Below, in pieces: positions 46,284 through 56,076 of a DNA stretch of 64,000 nt. The DNA is from an uncultured beta proteobacterium (GTDB taxonomy: Bacteria > Pseudomonadota > Gammaproteobacteria > Burkholderiales > SG8-41): NCBI GenBank assembly GCA_903885665.1, contig CAISJL010000064.1:17268-81267 (forward strand), in the 5' to 3' direction. Below the pieces are notes generated by a model. That model searched no databases. It was not told the origin of the DNA and saw only the letters and a program-made list of their open reading frames with translations. Made by a program: the position numbers and the translations under genes. How positions within the stretch are numbered: position 1 is the first letter of the stretch; each line of letters starts with the position of its first letter.

Positions 46284-48461
46284 TTATTTGAGTAAGCGCA
46301 TTACTTGGCTTGATTCGGCAGCGCGTATCAGTGCGGCTGCATCTTCTGCCAATAAAAATCCCTCGGCCATTGCGCGTGCTGCTGCTTTTTTAACCGCCGC
46401 CAGATAACCAGCACCATTGCCATAGCGCTCCTCTAGCGAGAGTCGGGTGTCAGCCTTCGCTTCGCGTTCGGCACGCGTGACTGCAAAGGGTACCATGCCG
46501 CCGGTATAGCTGCAGATTTGTCCTTGGTGGAAGGGTTGCTGGCCACTTGCAGTGACGTTCCATCCTAAATAGGTGCCTAAGGGCGCATCTCTTAAAACCA
46601 CTGGAACGCCGCCCAGTTCATTGCCGTCGGCGTCGACTTTCGGCACTAACATCGGTAGGGTTTGTTTGATGTGTGGCGGAATTTGAGTGGGTATGCCACT
46701 GGCTTCGTTAGGGTCGAATTGCGGCCCCCAATCATAGTCAAGTAGTGGGTTGATGAAGTCGGCTTCCGGTATTGTTGGGCGAAGTCCTGGTAATACTGGA
46801 AAGCCCATAGCGGTTTTGTTCGGTGCAACCAATAAGCCAGCAGCGAGTGTGGGGTAACGGTTAGCGGGCGGTTCGATGTTGCGCGTTACCCATTGACGAA
46901 AGTGATGTCGAATTGCATTGATGGTTTCATCGTGGGGTAGTGGGTTGGCAGGCAGAATTGCATGTCCCCATTGATTGCCAGAGCAACTGACTGGCTTGGC
47001 AGTTTGATGAGTAAGGGCGAGGCTGGTGTCAAATCCACCAACACCGCCACCATGGCTGCTGCTGCCGATGTAGTAGCGGCGCACATTGTTGGGTATGGGA
47101 ATGTCTTGGGTCGCAGAGGTGCCAACCCACTCTGGGCCTAGTTTTAGACCCCAGATTTCAGCGGCACCAAAATGCTCAATAATTTTGGGGCAAGTCTGGG
47201 TGGCGAGACAGCGGTCTTGAATGCTGCGGGTAGGTAGGCTACGTGCAGTGTCGGGGTAAGGGCTCCACCATTGCGGCCCTTCGCTGCCGGCTTGATACAG
47301 TTCTAACACACCATCAGGTTGCGCCCACCGGAAATTTAGCGCAATGCGGCGGCCTGCAATAATCGGCCACATACCATCGTGTACGATGCGTCGTGCTTCA
47401 TCTTGATTAAAGCCTAAGTGTAGCCAACCACGTAAGTAGTTCCCCGATTGGGAGCGGCCGCGTGCGATGCTGTGGGTGACTCGACCGGCGATTGGGTTAG
47501 CGGTGCCAAAGTCATCGCTGTTTGCGTGTTTAAAAAAGCTTGCAACATCCCGCCACGCCGCAAAGCCGACCCCTAATGGATAGGGGTCGCGTGCGGTGTA
47601 GACCACTTGATAGAGTTTGTTTGGATTAAAGCCACCTTTGAGGCAAATCTTGACGGGTAGTTGTGTGAGTGCCTGTGGTTGTTCAAAAGTACCGCCACCA
47701 CAGAACGCCCAGTCGCTGGCTGCAATCTTGACCTCACCGCTGATGACACCGGCGGTTGATTCGTGGTCACGTGATACGAGCTGTGCCGCAGAGGTGTCGA
47801 GCGTTGCCGGGAAGTAAGGTACGGGGTTGGTTTGGACGATTAATGGTTGTGCGTCCAGTCCGCTTCGATTGATGATGCGTGCAAATACAGAGCCAGTAAT
47901 ACTGCTGCCATCGGCTTGTTTGGCAACGGGTAGTTGTAGCCAGTGGTTGGCATTGACTTGCATGGTGCTGCGTACGGTGGTGCCCAGCGTATTGCTGAGG
48001 CCGGCGTTATCGCCTTGCCAGGCACTGGCTAGACCGATATCACCTGCAGCAATTTCTTGACTGGCAATGCCGACTGGGCGACCGCGATTCGGAACGTCGT
48101 GCCAAAGTAAGCCGCTGGCCTTATTGAGATCGACTGGCTTAGTGATCACAAAGCTGGCGACATAGCGTACTTTGCCATCGCTATCGCGGGAGAGGTTAAT
48201 GTCTTGGACGATGGCGTTGAGGGGGTCTTTGGGGTCGAGTTCGCCAAACGCGCGTCCTGAAAGCTGTTCGTAGGCGCCAACGCTGCCGTTGGGCGGGCAT
48301 TGCCCTGCTTTACAGAAAGCTGGGGAGATGGTTTGGTCGATGACAATCTTGGTGACGCGGGCTTGTGTCGTGGTGCTGATTACGCCAAGGCAGAGTATGA
48401 GTGGTAGGCTGAAATGGAGTAGCGGGCTGGCGCATCGTGTAATGAGTAGGCTAGGTGTCAT
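46284..48461 (-). CDS. Exported alpha/beta-hydrolase-domain protein (Abhydrolase_10 type)
   Basis: 725 aa with an N-terminal signal peptide ending near residue 34 (TTQARVT). The nucleophile elbow Gly-Arg-Ser-Gln-Ser-Gly-Asn is near residue 340, and a final His is in the C-terminal half. The protein family is large, extracytoplasmic and mostly uncharacterised; some related enzymes act on polyhydroxybutyrate oligomers or tannin-like esters. No domain beyond the hydrolase is recognised. Downstream of a 406-bp gap. Confidence 0.78.
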   Translation of the reverse strand: MTPSLLITRCASPLLHFSLPLILCLGVISTTTQARVTKIVIDQTISPAFCKAGQCPPNGSVGAYEQLSGRAFGELDPKDPLNAIVQDINLSRDSDGKVRYVASFVITKPVDLNKASGLLWHDVPNRGRPVGIASQEIAAGDIGLASAWQGDNAGLSNTLGTTVRSTMQVNANHWLQLPVAKQADGSSITGSVFARIINRSGLDAQPLIVQTNPVPYFPATLDTSAAQLVSRDHESTAGVISGEVKIAASDWAFCGGGTFEQPQALTQLPVKICLKGGFNPNKLYQVVYTARDPYPLGVGFAAWRDVASFFKHANSDDFGTANPIAGRVTHSIARGRSQSGNYLRGWLHLGFNQDEARRIVHDGMWPIIAGRRIALNFRWAQPDGVLELYQAGSEGPQWWSPYPDTARSLPTRSIQDRCLATQTCPKIIEHFGAAEIWGLKLGPEWVGTSATQDIPIPNNVRRYYIGSSSHGGGVGGFDTSLALTHQTAKPVSCSGNQWGHAILPANPLPHDETINAIRHHFRQWVTRNIEPPANRYPTLAAGLLVAPNKTAMGFPVLPGLRPTIPEADFINPLLDYDWGPQFDPNEASGIPTQIPPHIKQTLPMLVPKVDADGNELGGVPVVLRDAPLGTYLGWNVTASGQQPFHQGQICSYTGGMVPFAVTRAEREAKADTRLSLEERYGNGAGYLAAVKKAAARAMAEGFLLAEDAAALIRAAESSQVMRLLK

Positions 48462-48867
48462 GGTCGTAGGCGTGTTGGGGTCGGTGGAGTGAGTTGAGAG
48501 TCATTGTTCAGGAGGGTTATTAGTAGAATGATTAGTGAGAAATATTATTGAGAGTTTATTGAGAGTTGTTAGAGAAAATTGTTGGGGACAATATGTTATG
48601 AGGAGGTATTAGGGAGAATTATTGGGGAGAATTGTTAGGGGGAGTTATTGGGGATAATTATTAAGGTGAATTGTTAAGTTCAGTTTTGGTGGGTTGTTCT
48701 TTTTTTAGAAGGAGGCATATTGTTGTGATTGTGGCGAGTGCCCCTGAATGGCTATAACAGTTGCGAACAACAATAGCCAAAAAGCGTCCGTGAGGCAAGC
48801 ACCTTAAAAATCATTTAACTATTTGATTTTAATTAATTTTTTAATTTATTTTAATTTGTGGTGTTAT
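48462..48867. other. 406-bp gap with decayed repeats
   Basis: Positions 48500-48690 are a drifted array of about 16-bp units resembling GGGGAGAATTATT. At 48813-48840 there is a copy of the dispersed motif TAACTATTTGATTTTA, immediately after the RNase D-like stop. AAAATCA (48807-48813) and TGATTTT (48824-48830) form a small inverted repeat. No gene seen. Confidence 0.55.
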
Positions 48868-49509
48868 TTATTGTGGGTCTGCAATTGCTGCCACTAGACC
48901 GCGTTTGGCAAACTCCAGATAGAGTTGGCGGCAGATCCAGGCATCGGTTGCAGCGTAAATATGTTGGGCGGGGGTGAGCTCTGGTTTGGACCAGTTGGTG
49001 GTTTTCTCACCTTTAGGAATGCGCAGGTCAAGAAATAGCCCGGCCAGATTTCTAACGCCGGTTTGGGCGTAGTCGTGGCGTTTGGCAATAGTGCCTAGAT
49101 CGAGGATGTGGGTGGGCACTACCGGGAATACGCCGTTGAGCATGCGCAAGTCGTGGGCGAGGGCCACCCCAGTTTTAATGATGCATGGGTTTTGGAGCAG
49201 CGCGGTAAGAACAGGATAGCAGGCGGTCAGGCGCAATGGAAACAGATACACTTGTTGTTGGGTTGCGACTTGCACTAGGCTGGGGTGATAGAACTCGCCT
49301 TTGCGAAACGCGGGTCGCGTTTCGGTGTCAAAGCCCACGATACGCTCTTGTTGTAGGTCGGTCGCGGCACGGGATAAGCTAGCGGCGTCATCTACCCATA
49401 AGATAGGGCCTTCGTAGCGGCCTAGCGGTAAGGTAGCGAGCTGCTCGCGACTGATGGCGCGCGGCTCAGTGGTGGTTGTGCTTAGGTCGGCAGATGATGG
49501 GGTAGGCAT
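48868..49509 (-). CDS. 3'-5' exonuclease, RNase D-like DEDD family
   Basis: 213 aa, shorter than RNase D because HRDC domains are absent. DEDD motifs: Asp-x-Glu in VGFDTETRPAF, the Exo II region near KTGVALAHDLRML, and Exo III with TDAWICRQLYLEF. Probably a nanoRNase or RNA-trimming enzyme. No neighbour suggests a pathway. Confidence 0.85.
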   Translation of the reverse strand: MPTPSSADLSTTTTEPRAISREQLATLPLGRYEGPILWVDDAASLSRAATDLQQERIVGFDTETRPAFRKGEFYHPSLVQVATQQQVYLFPLRLTACYPVLTALLQNPCIIKTGVALAHDLRMLNGVFPVVPTHILDLGTIAKRHDYAQTGVRNLAGLFLDLRIPKGEKTTNWSKPELTPAQHIYAATDAWICRQLYLEFAKRGLVAAIADPQ

Positions 49510-49663
49510 GGGTTCACATGCTACCGCATAAGTGGATAATTTTGATATTTTTTAAAATGGTTTCAAATTTTTCTAATTCTTCTAATTTTTTTAAATGAGT
49601 TCAAATGATTTCAAATGATTTTACAGGGTTTCATTTTTTTGAATTTTGTTAAGGAGTGTATTG

Positions 49664-50467
49664 TTGTCAAGACAAAAGCTTGCTAAGCAATGCGCGTGGA
49701 TCTGGATAGCGGCAGCGGGGCTACTCCTGTTGCAAGGCTGCGTGTCGCTAGTGGCGCGTCCGACGCTCCCATCCTATAGCGCGTTGCCAATGATAGAGCA
49801 GGCTTCGCCGAATGTGGGGGAGCGTCGTCCGAGCTTTGTAATTTTGCACCACACCACCAACAATACGGTAGAGGAGGCCTTGCTCACATTGACCCATCCT
49901 CTGCGCGAAGTCAGCGCCCATTACTTAATAGCGCGTGATGGTCGGGTGTTTTATTTGGTTGATGAACTAAAGCGGGCTTGGCATGCGGGTGATGGTTATT
50001 GGGGTGGGCATCGCGATTTAAATTCAGCCTCGATTGGGATTGAACTCGATAATAACGGTCGAGAGCCTTATGCCAAAGCTCAAATCGATGCGTTGTTAGG
50101 GCTATTGGACGATGTCGTGCAGCGTTGGAATATACCGAGATCAAATATCCTGGGGCACGGTGATATTGCGCCAGGGCGAAAGGTGGACCCCAGTGCTCGG
50201 TTTCCGTGGAGGCATTTAGCCAGCGCTGGTTTCGGTTTGTGGTGCAATACAGAGTTGCTACCACCGCCACCTGCTGACGCAATTGAGGATGGTTTATTAT
50301 TGGCAGCCTTAGGTTACGATGTGTCGCGCTTGCCTGCAGCGCGTGCTGCTTTTCGACGTCATTGGTTGGCTACTTTGGTCGTCGATGCGGATCAACTGCA
50401 GCCACTCTCTGCGGAGCAGCGTAGTCTTGTGCAGTGCTTGTTGGCGCAGCGGCAAGCGCGTGAGTAG
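49664..50467 (+). CDS. N-acetylmuramoyl-L-alanine amidase (AmiD-like lipoprotein)
   Basis: 267 aa starting at TTG 49664 with AAGGAG 7 nt upstream; neighbouring TTGs are less well spaced. Hydrophobic segment and lipobox Leu-Leu-Gln-Gly-Cys predict an outer-membrane lipoprotein. Amidase_2 fold: first zinc His in FVILHHTTNN, second in LGHGDIAPGRKVDPS, the Asp being the third ligand; HREV-type residues and ELDNNG are in between. It cleaves amide bonds of peptidoglycan fragments, as in AmiD. Confidence 0.87.
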   Translation: MSRQKLAKQCAWIWIAAAGLLLLQGCVSLVARPTLPSYSALPMIEQASPNVGERRPSFVILHHTTNNTVEEALLTLTHPLREVSAHYLIARDGRVFYLVDELKRAWHAGDGYWGGHRDLNSASIGIELDNNGREPYAKAQIDALLGLLDDVVQRWNIPRSNILGHGDIAPGRKVDPSARFPWRHLASAGFGLWCNTELLPPPPADAIEDGLLLAALGYDVSRLPAARAAFRRHWLATLVVDADQLQPLSAEQRSLVQCLLAQRQARE

Positions 50468-50657
50468 CGTCAATGGTTAATCGGAGTGGGTCCGTAGTGC
50501 TGGGCCCATAGCACTGGGTCAATGTCAGTCAGTATTGCTGATTGAGTATCAGCGAATTAATTTTAGTGATTCAATTTTAGTGATTCAGTTTTGGTCAGTT
50601 GGTGTGGCCGAATATATTTAATTAAATACAGATTATCAAATCAAATAAGGGCTTGAG

Positions 50658-51326
50658 ATGGCCATACGCTTAGGGTTAATGGTGCCAGAAAACAATACCA
50701 CCATGGAGCCAGAGTTATTACAATGGTTACCAGGAGCGAGTTGCCGAACGCTACGCATACCGCGTGGCAAGGGCTTGCTTGGGCCGGCTGAGATTCCTGC
50801 TTACATAGAGCAGGCAATTCAGCTAGCCCGTGACTACGATCCGCAACACACAGACATTGTGGCCTATGGCTGCACCGCGGCGGGGTTTATCGGTGGGCCT
50901 GCACAGGATGCAGCGATTCAGGCCCGCTTGGTGCAGATGACTGGGCGACCAGTAGTCACTACTGCCAGCGCCATGATTGCCGTATTGCAAGATATTGGTG
51001 TGCGTCGAATTGCGGTAGTCACCCCTTATTTAGACTTAGTCAATGAGCGCTTGTGTGGGTATTTGGCGGCGTCAGGGATTCATGTCGAGCATTTAGCTAG
51101 TTTTAAAGCGCAGACTGTTGATGAGTTAGCAGCGATTACACCCGCGCAAATTAAGGCCTTGGCACACACCACCATGACTGAGAGTGCCGAGGCCTTGTTT
51201 ATTGCGTGCTCACAGCTGCCCACCCACGACATTGTGGCAGAATTGGCTAGTGCCTTTGGCGTGCCCGTATGGTCGTCAATTAAAGCCACAGCTTGGCATG
51301 CTCAACGTGTGCTGAGTGCAGGATAG
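50658..51326 (+). CDS. Asp/Glu racemase superfamily enzyme, maleate isomerase-like
   Basis: 222 aa. Two catalytic cysteine positions are visible, in VAYGCTAAGF and FIACSQLPTHD, with GLMVPENNTTMEPELLQWLP at the N-terminus, which is the maleate cis-trans isomerase/arylmalonate decarboxylase pattern. No signal peptide. A Bug receptor follows after 223 bp, so the enzyme may act on a dicarboxylate it supplies. Substrate not determined. Confidence 0.82.
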   Translation: MAIRLGLMVPENNTTMEPELLQWLPGASCRTLRIPRGKGLLGPAEIPAYIEQAIQLARDYDPQHTDIVAYGCTAAGFIGGPAQDAAIQARLVQMTGRPVVTTASAMIAVLQDIGVRRIAVVTPYLDLVNERLCGYLAASGIHVEHLASFKAQTVDELAAITPAQIKALAHTTMTESAEALFIACSQLPTHDIVAELASAFGVPVWSSIKATAWHAQRVLSAG

Positions 51327-51363
51327 TCGGCATTTTTTTTCAGATCGGCTGTAAATAGCATTT

Positions 51364-51477
51364 GCGGTAAAAGAGTTTGTGCGGATGAAAGAGTGTGTGA
51401 AGTGAAAGAGTTTTTGGAGCGAAAGAGCTTTGGAGTAAAAGATCTGTGCAGTAAAAGAGCGCATGCAGTAAAAGATT
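51364..51477 (+). repeat. ~17-bp degenerate array with GTAAAAGAG core
   Basis: Seven related copies of GTAAAAGAG or GTGAAAGAG spaced about 16-20 bp, in the gap upstream of the Bug gene. Spacing is irregular, so it looks like an eroded slippage array rather than an operator. Confidence 0.8.
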
Positions 51478-51549
51478 GTCAGTTCAATACCATACAATAA
51501 AAAAATATATTTCAAAAAAAATCAAGAAGTTACAACCAAGGAGTGGGCA

Positions 51550-52539
51550 ATGTATTCATGGATGATGCGTGTGCTGTTTGCGCTGGGCGTGGTGGCCATG
51601 TTGGCCGTGAAAGGGGTATCGGCCCAGACTGTTAATTTGGCGTTTCCAACCAAACCGATCCGTGTGGTGGTGCCGTTTCCGCCAGGAGGTGGGGTAGACA
51701 TCGTGGCGCGTTTAATAGGCCCGAAACTGGCGGCACAGTATGGACAACAACTGATTGTTGAAAATCGGGCAGGAGCCTCCGGTATTATCGGCACTGAGTT
51801 TGCGGCGCGCGCAGCCCCTGATGGCTATACCTGGGTGTTGGCAACGTTGGGTAATTTAGCGGTGAACAAACATCTGTATGCCAGTATGACGGTAGACCCA
51901 CTGCGTGATTTGGCATCAGTCACTCATGTCGTGGATGTGCATTTTGTGATGGTGGCGCATCCGTCTTTACCGGCTAAAAATATTAAGCAATTAATTGCCT
52001 TCGCTAAACTGCGCCCTGGTCAGATTATTTTTGCATCTTCGGGGGCGGGTGGTGCGCCGCATTTGGGCGGTGAGTTGTTTAATCGCCTCGCTGGGGTGAA
52101 GATGACGCATGTGGCCTACAAGGGGAGCGGTCCGAGCTTTGCTGATTTGCTTGGTGGTCATGTGTCCTTGACTTGCGATAGCGTGTTGCAATCGCTGCCC
52201 TACATCCAATCGAAAAAATTGATCCCCTTGGGCTTGCTAGGCGCGCGTCGCGCTGCAGCCTTGCCCGATGTGCCGACCATTGCGGAGCAAGGCGTCACCG
52301 GTTACGAATTAACCAATTGGTTTGGCATGGCAGTGCCTGCAGCAACGCCTAAAAACCTGATTGCTAAAATTAATTCTGATTTGGTGAAGGTCCTGCAAGA
52401 GAATGAAATACGCGAAAAAATTGGCGCGATGGGGGCAGATGTCATTGCCGACTCGCCAGAGCAGTTTGCTAAATTCTGGCGTGATGAGTCAGACAAGTGG
52501 GCGCGGGTGATCAAAGAGGCCAATATCCGCGCAGAGTAA
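51550..52539 (+). CDS. Bug/TctC-family receptor
   Basis: 329 aa with AAGGAG 8 nt upstream. Signal peptide ends near VSAQT (residue 26). Mature block AFPTKPIRVVVPFPPGGGVD and VENRAGASGIIGTEFAARAA. Paired by position with the maleate-isomerase-like gene. Confidence 0.89.
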   Translation: MYSWMMRVLFALGVVAMLAVKGVSAQTVNLAFPTKPIRVVVPFPPGGGVDIVARLIGPKLAAQYGQQLIVENRAGASGIIGTEFAARAAPDGYTWVLATLGNLAVNKHLYASMTVDPLRDLASVTHVVDVHFVMVAHPSLPAKNIKQLIAFAKLRPGQIIFASSGAGGAPHLGGELFNRLAGVKMTHVAYKGSGPSFADLLGGHVSLTCDSVLQSLPYIQSKKLIPLGLLGARRAAALPDVPTIAEQGVTGYELTNWFGMAVPAATPKNLIAKINSDLVKVLQENEIREKIGAMGADVIADSPEQFAKFWRDESDKWARVIKEANIRAE

Positions 52540-52551
52540 GCGTGGCGTTGA

Positions 52552-52580
52552 ACTGAGCAGTATTAGCGATGCTGCTCAGT
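52552..52580 (+). terminator. Hairpin terminator candidate after Bug gene
   Basis: Perfect 9-bp stem ACTGAGCAG (52552-52560) with CTGCTCAGT (52572-52580), 11-nt loop, 12 bp after the stop of the receptor gene, between convergent genes. No U-run follows. Confidence 0.5.
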
Positions 52581-52764
52581 GGGCGTAAATACCTTGATAT
52601 TAATTAAGTTACAACTAAATACTGTGATACAACATGCAGTGATGCTGCATACGCTGATATTTAGAATTACATCTTGTAGGGATTCATACAACAGCAGTGG
52701 TCATTGAGATCGATTAATTACTTTAATAATTATTCTATTAGTTGCCTGACCTTATTCAGTGACT

Positions 52765-53472
52765 TTAATGACCTAGACCCTTCAGCAAGCCCAAAGCTTG
52801 ATCCATTGCAAACTGATAAGTTGACGCACTCCAGGCTTTTTCGTTATCGCGCATCATAAAGCCGTGCAACACCCCAGGGAAAATATGCACGTTAATATGC
52901 GCTAGGTTAGCAGTTTTAGCGACATAAGCGGCTTGCACTTCAGGCGGTGCTGCATAATCTTGATCGCCCCAGATGATACACACGGGTTTGTTTAGACCGT
53001 CGAGTTCTTCGATGAAATCTTTAAATTGCGTGCCGTGGCAGGACATGCCCGCGTCATAACCCAAGCGCTTGGGGCCAATAATCGCGTAGGGGCCGCCGAA
53101 GCAAAAACCCATAGTCATCGCTCTGCCATTGTGCTGTGGCAGTTGCTGCACCCTGCTTAAGGTGTCGCGCATATCGTATTCGCCAGTCTTTAGCACCGGC
53201 AGACGTGGCTGACCACGCCCGGGGTTACGTGGGTCGTCTCGCGATAAGGGGCCGGGCACGGTACGCCAAAATAGATCAGGGGCGGCAGCAATATAGCCGG
53301 CACTGGCAAAGGCGTCAGCGATGTCGCGGATTTCTTTGGTGACCCCGTGAATCGCGCAGGCGAGCACAATCGCTGGGGTTTTAGTGGCTTGGGCAGGCAA
53401 GCTGAGGTAGCAATCAAACGCAGTGCTGGCGCCGGGCTCAGTCGATTGAATCTGAATGGTTGTTCCGTTCAT
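52765..53472 (-). CDS. Dienelactone hydrolase family protein, cytoplasmic
   Basis: 235 aa without signal peptide. Nucleophile elbow is Gly-Phe-Cys-Phe-Gly-Gly, catalytic Asp in IWGDQDYA and His in PGVLHGFMM, the standard DLH triad. Unlike the copy at 18088, this one lacks a Tat signal. It opens lactones, typically of dienelactone type. GAGCAATC lies before the ATG; FKBP gene is 46 bp downstream on the same strand. Confidence 0.88.
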   Translation of the reverse strand: MNGTTIQIQSTEPGASTAFDCYLSLPAQATKTPAIVLACAIHGVTKEIRDIADAFASAGYIAAAPDLFWRTVPGPLSRDDPRNPGRGQPRLPVLKTGEYDMRDTLSRVQQLPQHNGRAMTMGFCFGGPYAIIGPKRLGYDAGMSCHGTQFKDFIEELDGLNKPVCIIWGDQDYAAPPEVQAAYVAKTANLAHINVHIFPGVLHGFMMRDNEKAWSASTYQFAMDQALGLLKGLGH

Positions 53473-53518
53473 GATTGCTCCTTGTTTTTAATGCTTGTTT
53501 TAAATGATGGTTGAATGA

Positions 53519-53863
53519 TTAATCAATCGCCAGCAGTTCAACTTCAAATACTAAGGTGGCGTTGGGGGGGATTACGCCGCCGGCGCCGCGCGCACCATAG
53601 CCAAGTTCGGGTGGAATCGTTAGGTTGCGGGTGCCGCCGACTTTCATGCCTTGCACGCCTTCGTCCCAACCCTTGATCACGCGCCCTTCGCCCAATGGAA
53701 ACACAAAAGGGTCGTTGCGATCTTTGCTCGAGTCGAATTTGCTACCGTCGGTAAGTAAGCCAGTGTAATGCACAGTCACTTCCATGCCGGCAGCTGCTTC
53801 TGCGCCGTCGCCAATGACGAGGTCTTCGATAATGAGGCCGCTAGGGGTGGTGATGCTGGTCAT
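53519..53863 (-). CDS. FKBP-type peptidyl-prolyl isomerase
   Basis: 114 aa single FKBP domain, the usual minimal length. [36 protein letters not shown] and [20 protein letters not shown] are the ligand-pocket and insert regions. No signal peptide, so cytoplasmic. It may be in one transcript with the DLH gene downstream. Confidence 0.92.
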   Translation of the reverse strand: MTSITTPSGLIIEDLVIGDGAEAAAGMEVTVHYTGLLTDGSKFDSSKDRNDPFVFPLGEGRVIKGWDEGVQGMKVGGTRNLTIPPELGYGARGAGGVIPPNATLVFEVELLAID

Positions 53864-53936
53864 GAGGGGTTCCGTTTTCAGTGAGTTTAAAAGTTTAGCA
53901 TTATGCCGTGAGTCGCCATCGGGGGAAACTGCCGCG

Positions 53937-54581
53937 TTACCGCGTCTGGGGCGGGCGTGTGATTTGATTTTGGGTTTGCGTTTGTAGCCATTGTTGGTAG
54001 CGGGGGGTGCTGAGGGTAATAGAGCCCCAATCCACAGCGTTGGTGGTGCCTAAAAATTGGACCTCATGGGTTTTAAACGTCCAATCGGCAAATTTAGACG
54101 GCAGCCGCGCCCGCAGTGCTTTGATTTTTTCGGAGCGACTGCGGATGGGCGGGCCGTATTTGGCCTCTAGCATTTTGAGGGCGGTGACTTGTGCTTCTAT
54201 GCCCCAGGTATTGACCAGAATGGCTTCGATCACGCCTTGGATGGTGGTCACCGACATCTCGCCGCGGGCCCAGGGCGTGCTGGAGGAGCTGGGGTAGAAC
54301 ACGTGATAGCCCATCACGCCTTCGCTGAGGCTATGGCTGAGGTTGCGATCGTAACAAACGCGCTGAGTCATGGTATCTTCACCGCGACCGCATGCCGGCG
54401 CTTGAAAGCGGGTGTTGAGTTCTACACCAAAGAAAGTGGTTGCCGGGTCGGCTGCATAGGTTGTTCCTAAGTTTCTGATTATTAACATTAAAGTAATGAC
54501 AATGCAGTGCCAGTATGGGCGCTGATGAGGGTTTGAGTGGGTATTGAATGGGAGTGTTATGGCGCGTAAGGGTTTGATCAT
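53937..54581 (-). CDS. Hypothetical exported protein
   Basis: 214 aa from ATG 54581; the frame continues to 54866 but would overlap the divergent GIY-YIG gene. A hydrophobic segment near residues 22-42 ([20 protein letters not shown]) then Ala-Asp-Pro suggests a signal peptide. The mature region has one pair of Cys residues (about 59 and 73) and no family I recognise; a [20 protein letters not shown] region is basic. Function unknown. Confidence 0.6.
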   Translation of the reverse strand: MIKPLRAITLPFNTHSNPHQRPYWHCIVITLMLIIRNLGTTYAADPATTFFGVELNTRFQAPACGRGEDTMTQRVCYDRNLSHSLSEGVMGYHVFYPSSSSTPWARGEMSVTTIQGVIEAILVNTWGIEAQVTALKMLEAKYGPPIRSRSEKIKALRARLPSKFADWTFKTHEVQFLGTTNAVDWGSITLSTPRYQQWLQTQTQNQITRPPQTR

Positions 54582-54623
54582 GGCAGTGTCATCGGTGGCT
54601 GAGGGTGTTGGGATGGGCCGTGC

Positions 54624-54914
54624 GTGGTGACTACGGCAGAGTGCATGTGGTGGGTTTATATGGTGCGCTGTAGTGATGGTAGTTTGTATACAGGTATTGC
54701 GCGTGATGTGGCACGGCGAGTTGGCGAGCATAATGGCAGTGGCAAGCGTGCTGCGCAGTATACGCGTTCGCGTCAGCCCGTGGTGTTGGTGTACCAAGAG
54801 TCGGTGAGCGACCGTTCTACGGCCAGCCGCCGTGAGTATCAAATAAAACAGCTCAATAGAGCGCAAAAATTACAATTGATCGAGGCTGATGCACCAGTCA
54901 GTCAGACGAAATAA
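54624..54914 (+). CDS. GIY-YIG nuclease superfamily protein (YhbQ/UPF0213-like)
   Basis: 96 aa or less; GTG 54624 or ATG 54645 can start it. The GIY-YIG core is present as VYMVRCSDGSLYTGIARDVA, the conserved Arg in ARRVGEHNGSGKRAAQYTRS and Glu in RREYQIKQL. Single-domain members are common in proteobacteria and of unclear role. A Bug receptor follows in the same strand, separated by 15 bp. Confidence 0.87.
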   Translation: MVTTAECMWWVYMVRCSDGSLYTGIARDVARRVGEHNGSGKRAAQYTRSRQPVVLVYQESVSDRSTASRREYQIKQLNRAQKLQLIEADAPVSQTK

Positions 54915-54929
54915 TTGAGGGGTGAGCCT

Positions 54930-55910
54930 ATGTCAGTATGGTGGCGGCAACTGTGGTGGCGAGCGGGGCTTATTTGCGGTGCGTTGTGCTATACGCATGT
55001 GGGCTATAGCGCTAGTGGCTATCCGCAACGACCGATCCGGATGGTGGTTGGTTTGCCGGCTGGGGGTAGCACGGATGTGATGGGGCGGATTGTTGCTACT
55101 CGTTTAGGTGAGCGCTTGGGTCAGCCAGTGGTGGTCGATAATCGGCCGGGTGCGAATGGGATTATTGGGATTACGGTGGCTGTGCAGTCGCAGCCCGATG
55201 GGCATACCTTGGTGATGGCTGCTGGTTCTTGGGGCACGATTGGCACCCTTTATAAATTACCGTTTGATTTGCAGCGGGATTTAGCTGCTGTGGCGTTTGT
55301 GGGCACCTCACCTTATGTGTTGGTGGTGCAGTCGGTGTTGCCAGTCAAAAACATGGCAGAACTCGTTGCTTATGCTAAGGCGCATCCAGGTCAATTAAAT
55401 TATGCGGCATCGACCCCGGGTTCATTACAACGACTAGCCGGTGAGTTACTCAAACGTAATAGCGGCATTGATATGTTGTATGTACCTTATAAAGGCACTG
55501 GCGCGGTGATTCCTGATTTATTGGGTGGGCGTTTGGATGCGGCGATTGATAATGTATTGGTGATGGCGCCGTTTATTCGCAAAGGACAGTTGCGTGGGAT
55601 TGGTGTAACTAGTATTAAGCGCTCAGTGGTATTTCCTGAATTGCCCACGCTGGCGGAGACGGGTGTGCCCAACTTTAATGCGGTGGGCTGGTTTGGTTTG
55701 TTTACCCAAGCTAAAACGCCGCAACCCATTGTTGACCGACTCAATCTAGAGGTCTCGGGCTTATTGCGTGAATCGGCGGTTCGCGATCGTCTACTGGCGC
55801 AAGGTGCCGAGCCGCAGCCTGGTAGTGCGCAGGACTTACGTGCACACCTTGCGCGCGAAATTGAGACTTGGCGTAAAGTGATTGTGGAGGCCGGTATCAA
55901 GGCTGATTAA
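54930..55910 (+). CDS. Bug/TctC-family receptor
   Basis: 326 aa from ATG 54930 with GAGGGG 8 nt upstream. Signal peptide ends near GYSAS (residue 29). Mature block GYPQRPIRMVVGLPAGGSTD carries Leu-Pro-Ala in place of Phe-Pro-Pro, then VDNRPGANGIIGITVAVQSQ. Confidence 0.88.
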   Translation: MSVWWRQLWWRAGLICGALCYTHVGYSASGYPQRPIRMVVGLPAGGSTDVMGRIVATRLGERLGQPVVVDNRPGANGIIGITVAVQSQPDGHTLVMAAGSWGTIGTLYKLPFDLQRDLAAVAFVGTSPYVLVVQSVLPVKNMAELVAYAKAHPGQLNYAASTPGSLQRLAGELLKRNSGIDMLYVPYKGTGAVIPDLLGGRLDAAIDNVLVMAPFIRKGQLRGIGVTSIKRSVVFPELPTLAETGVPNFNAVGWFGLFTQAKTPQPIVDRLNLEVSGLLRESAVRDRLLAQGAEPQPGSAQDLRAHLAREIETWRKVIVEAGIKAD

Positions 55911-56076
55911 TTTAGATTAAATTCGATTATATTTTTTGTTTTTTTGTATTTTTTTAAGCTTATATTTAAATATTTTTAAAGCTGTTTAAATCTGATTGCT
56001 CGAGAGTTGAATGCCGTTCAATACCTGTAAGTGCTGCCTGTAATGAGCAGTGTGTAACCATAACTGAGGTGATTTG

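Noticed and set aside
54582-54866. N-terminal extension of the hypothetical gene on the minus strand
   Set aside because: It would overlap the GIY-YIG gene in antisense, and the residues there are composition-biased with no signal peptide; the ATG at 54581 precedes a plausible one.
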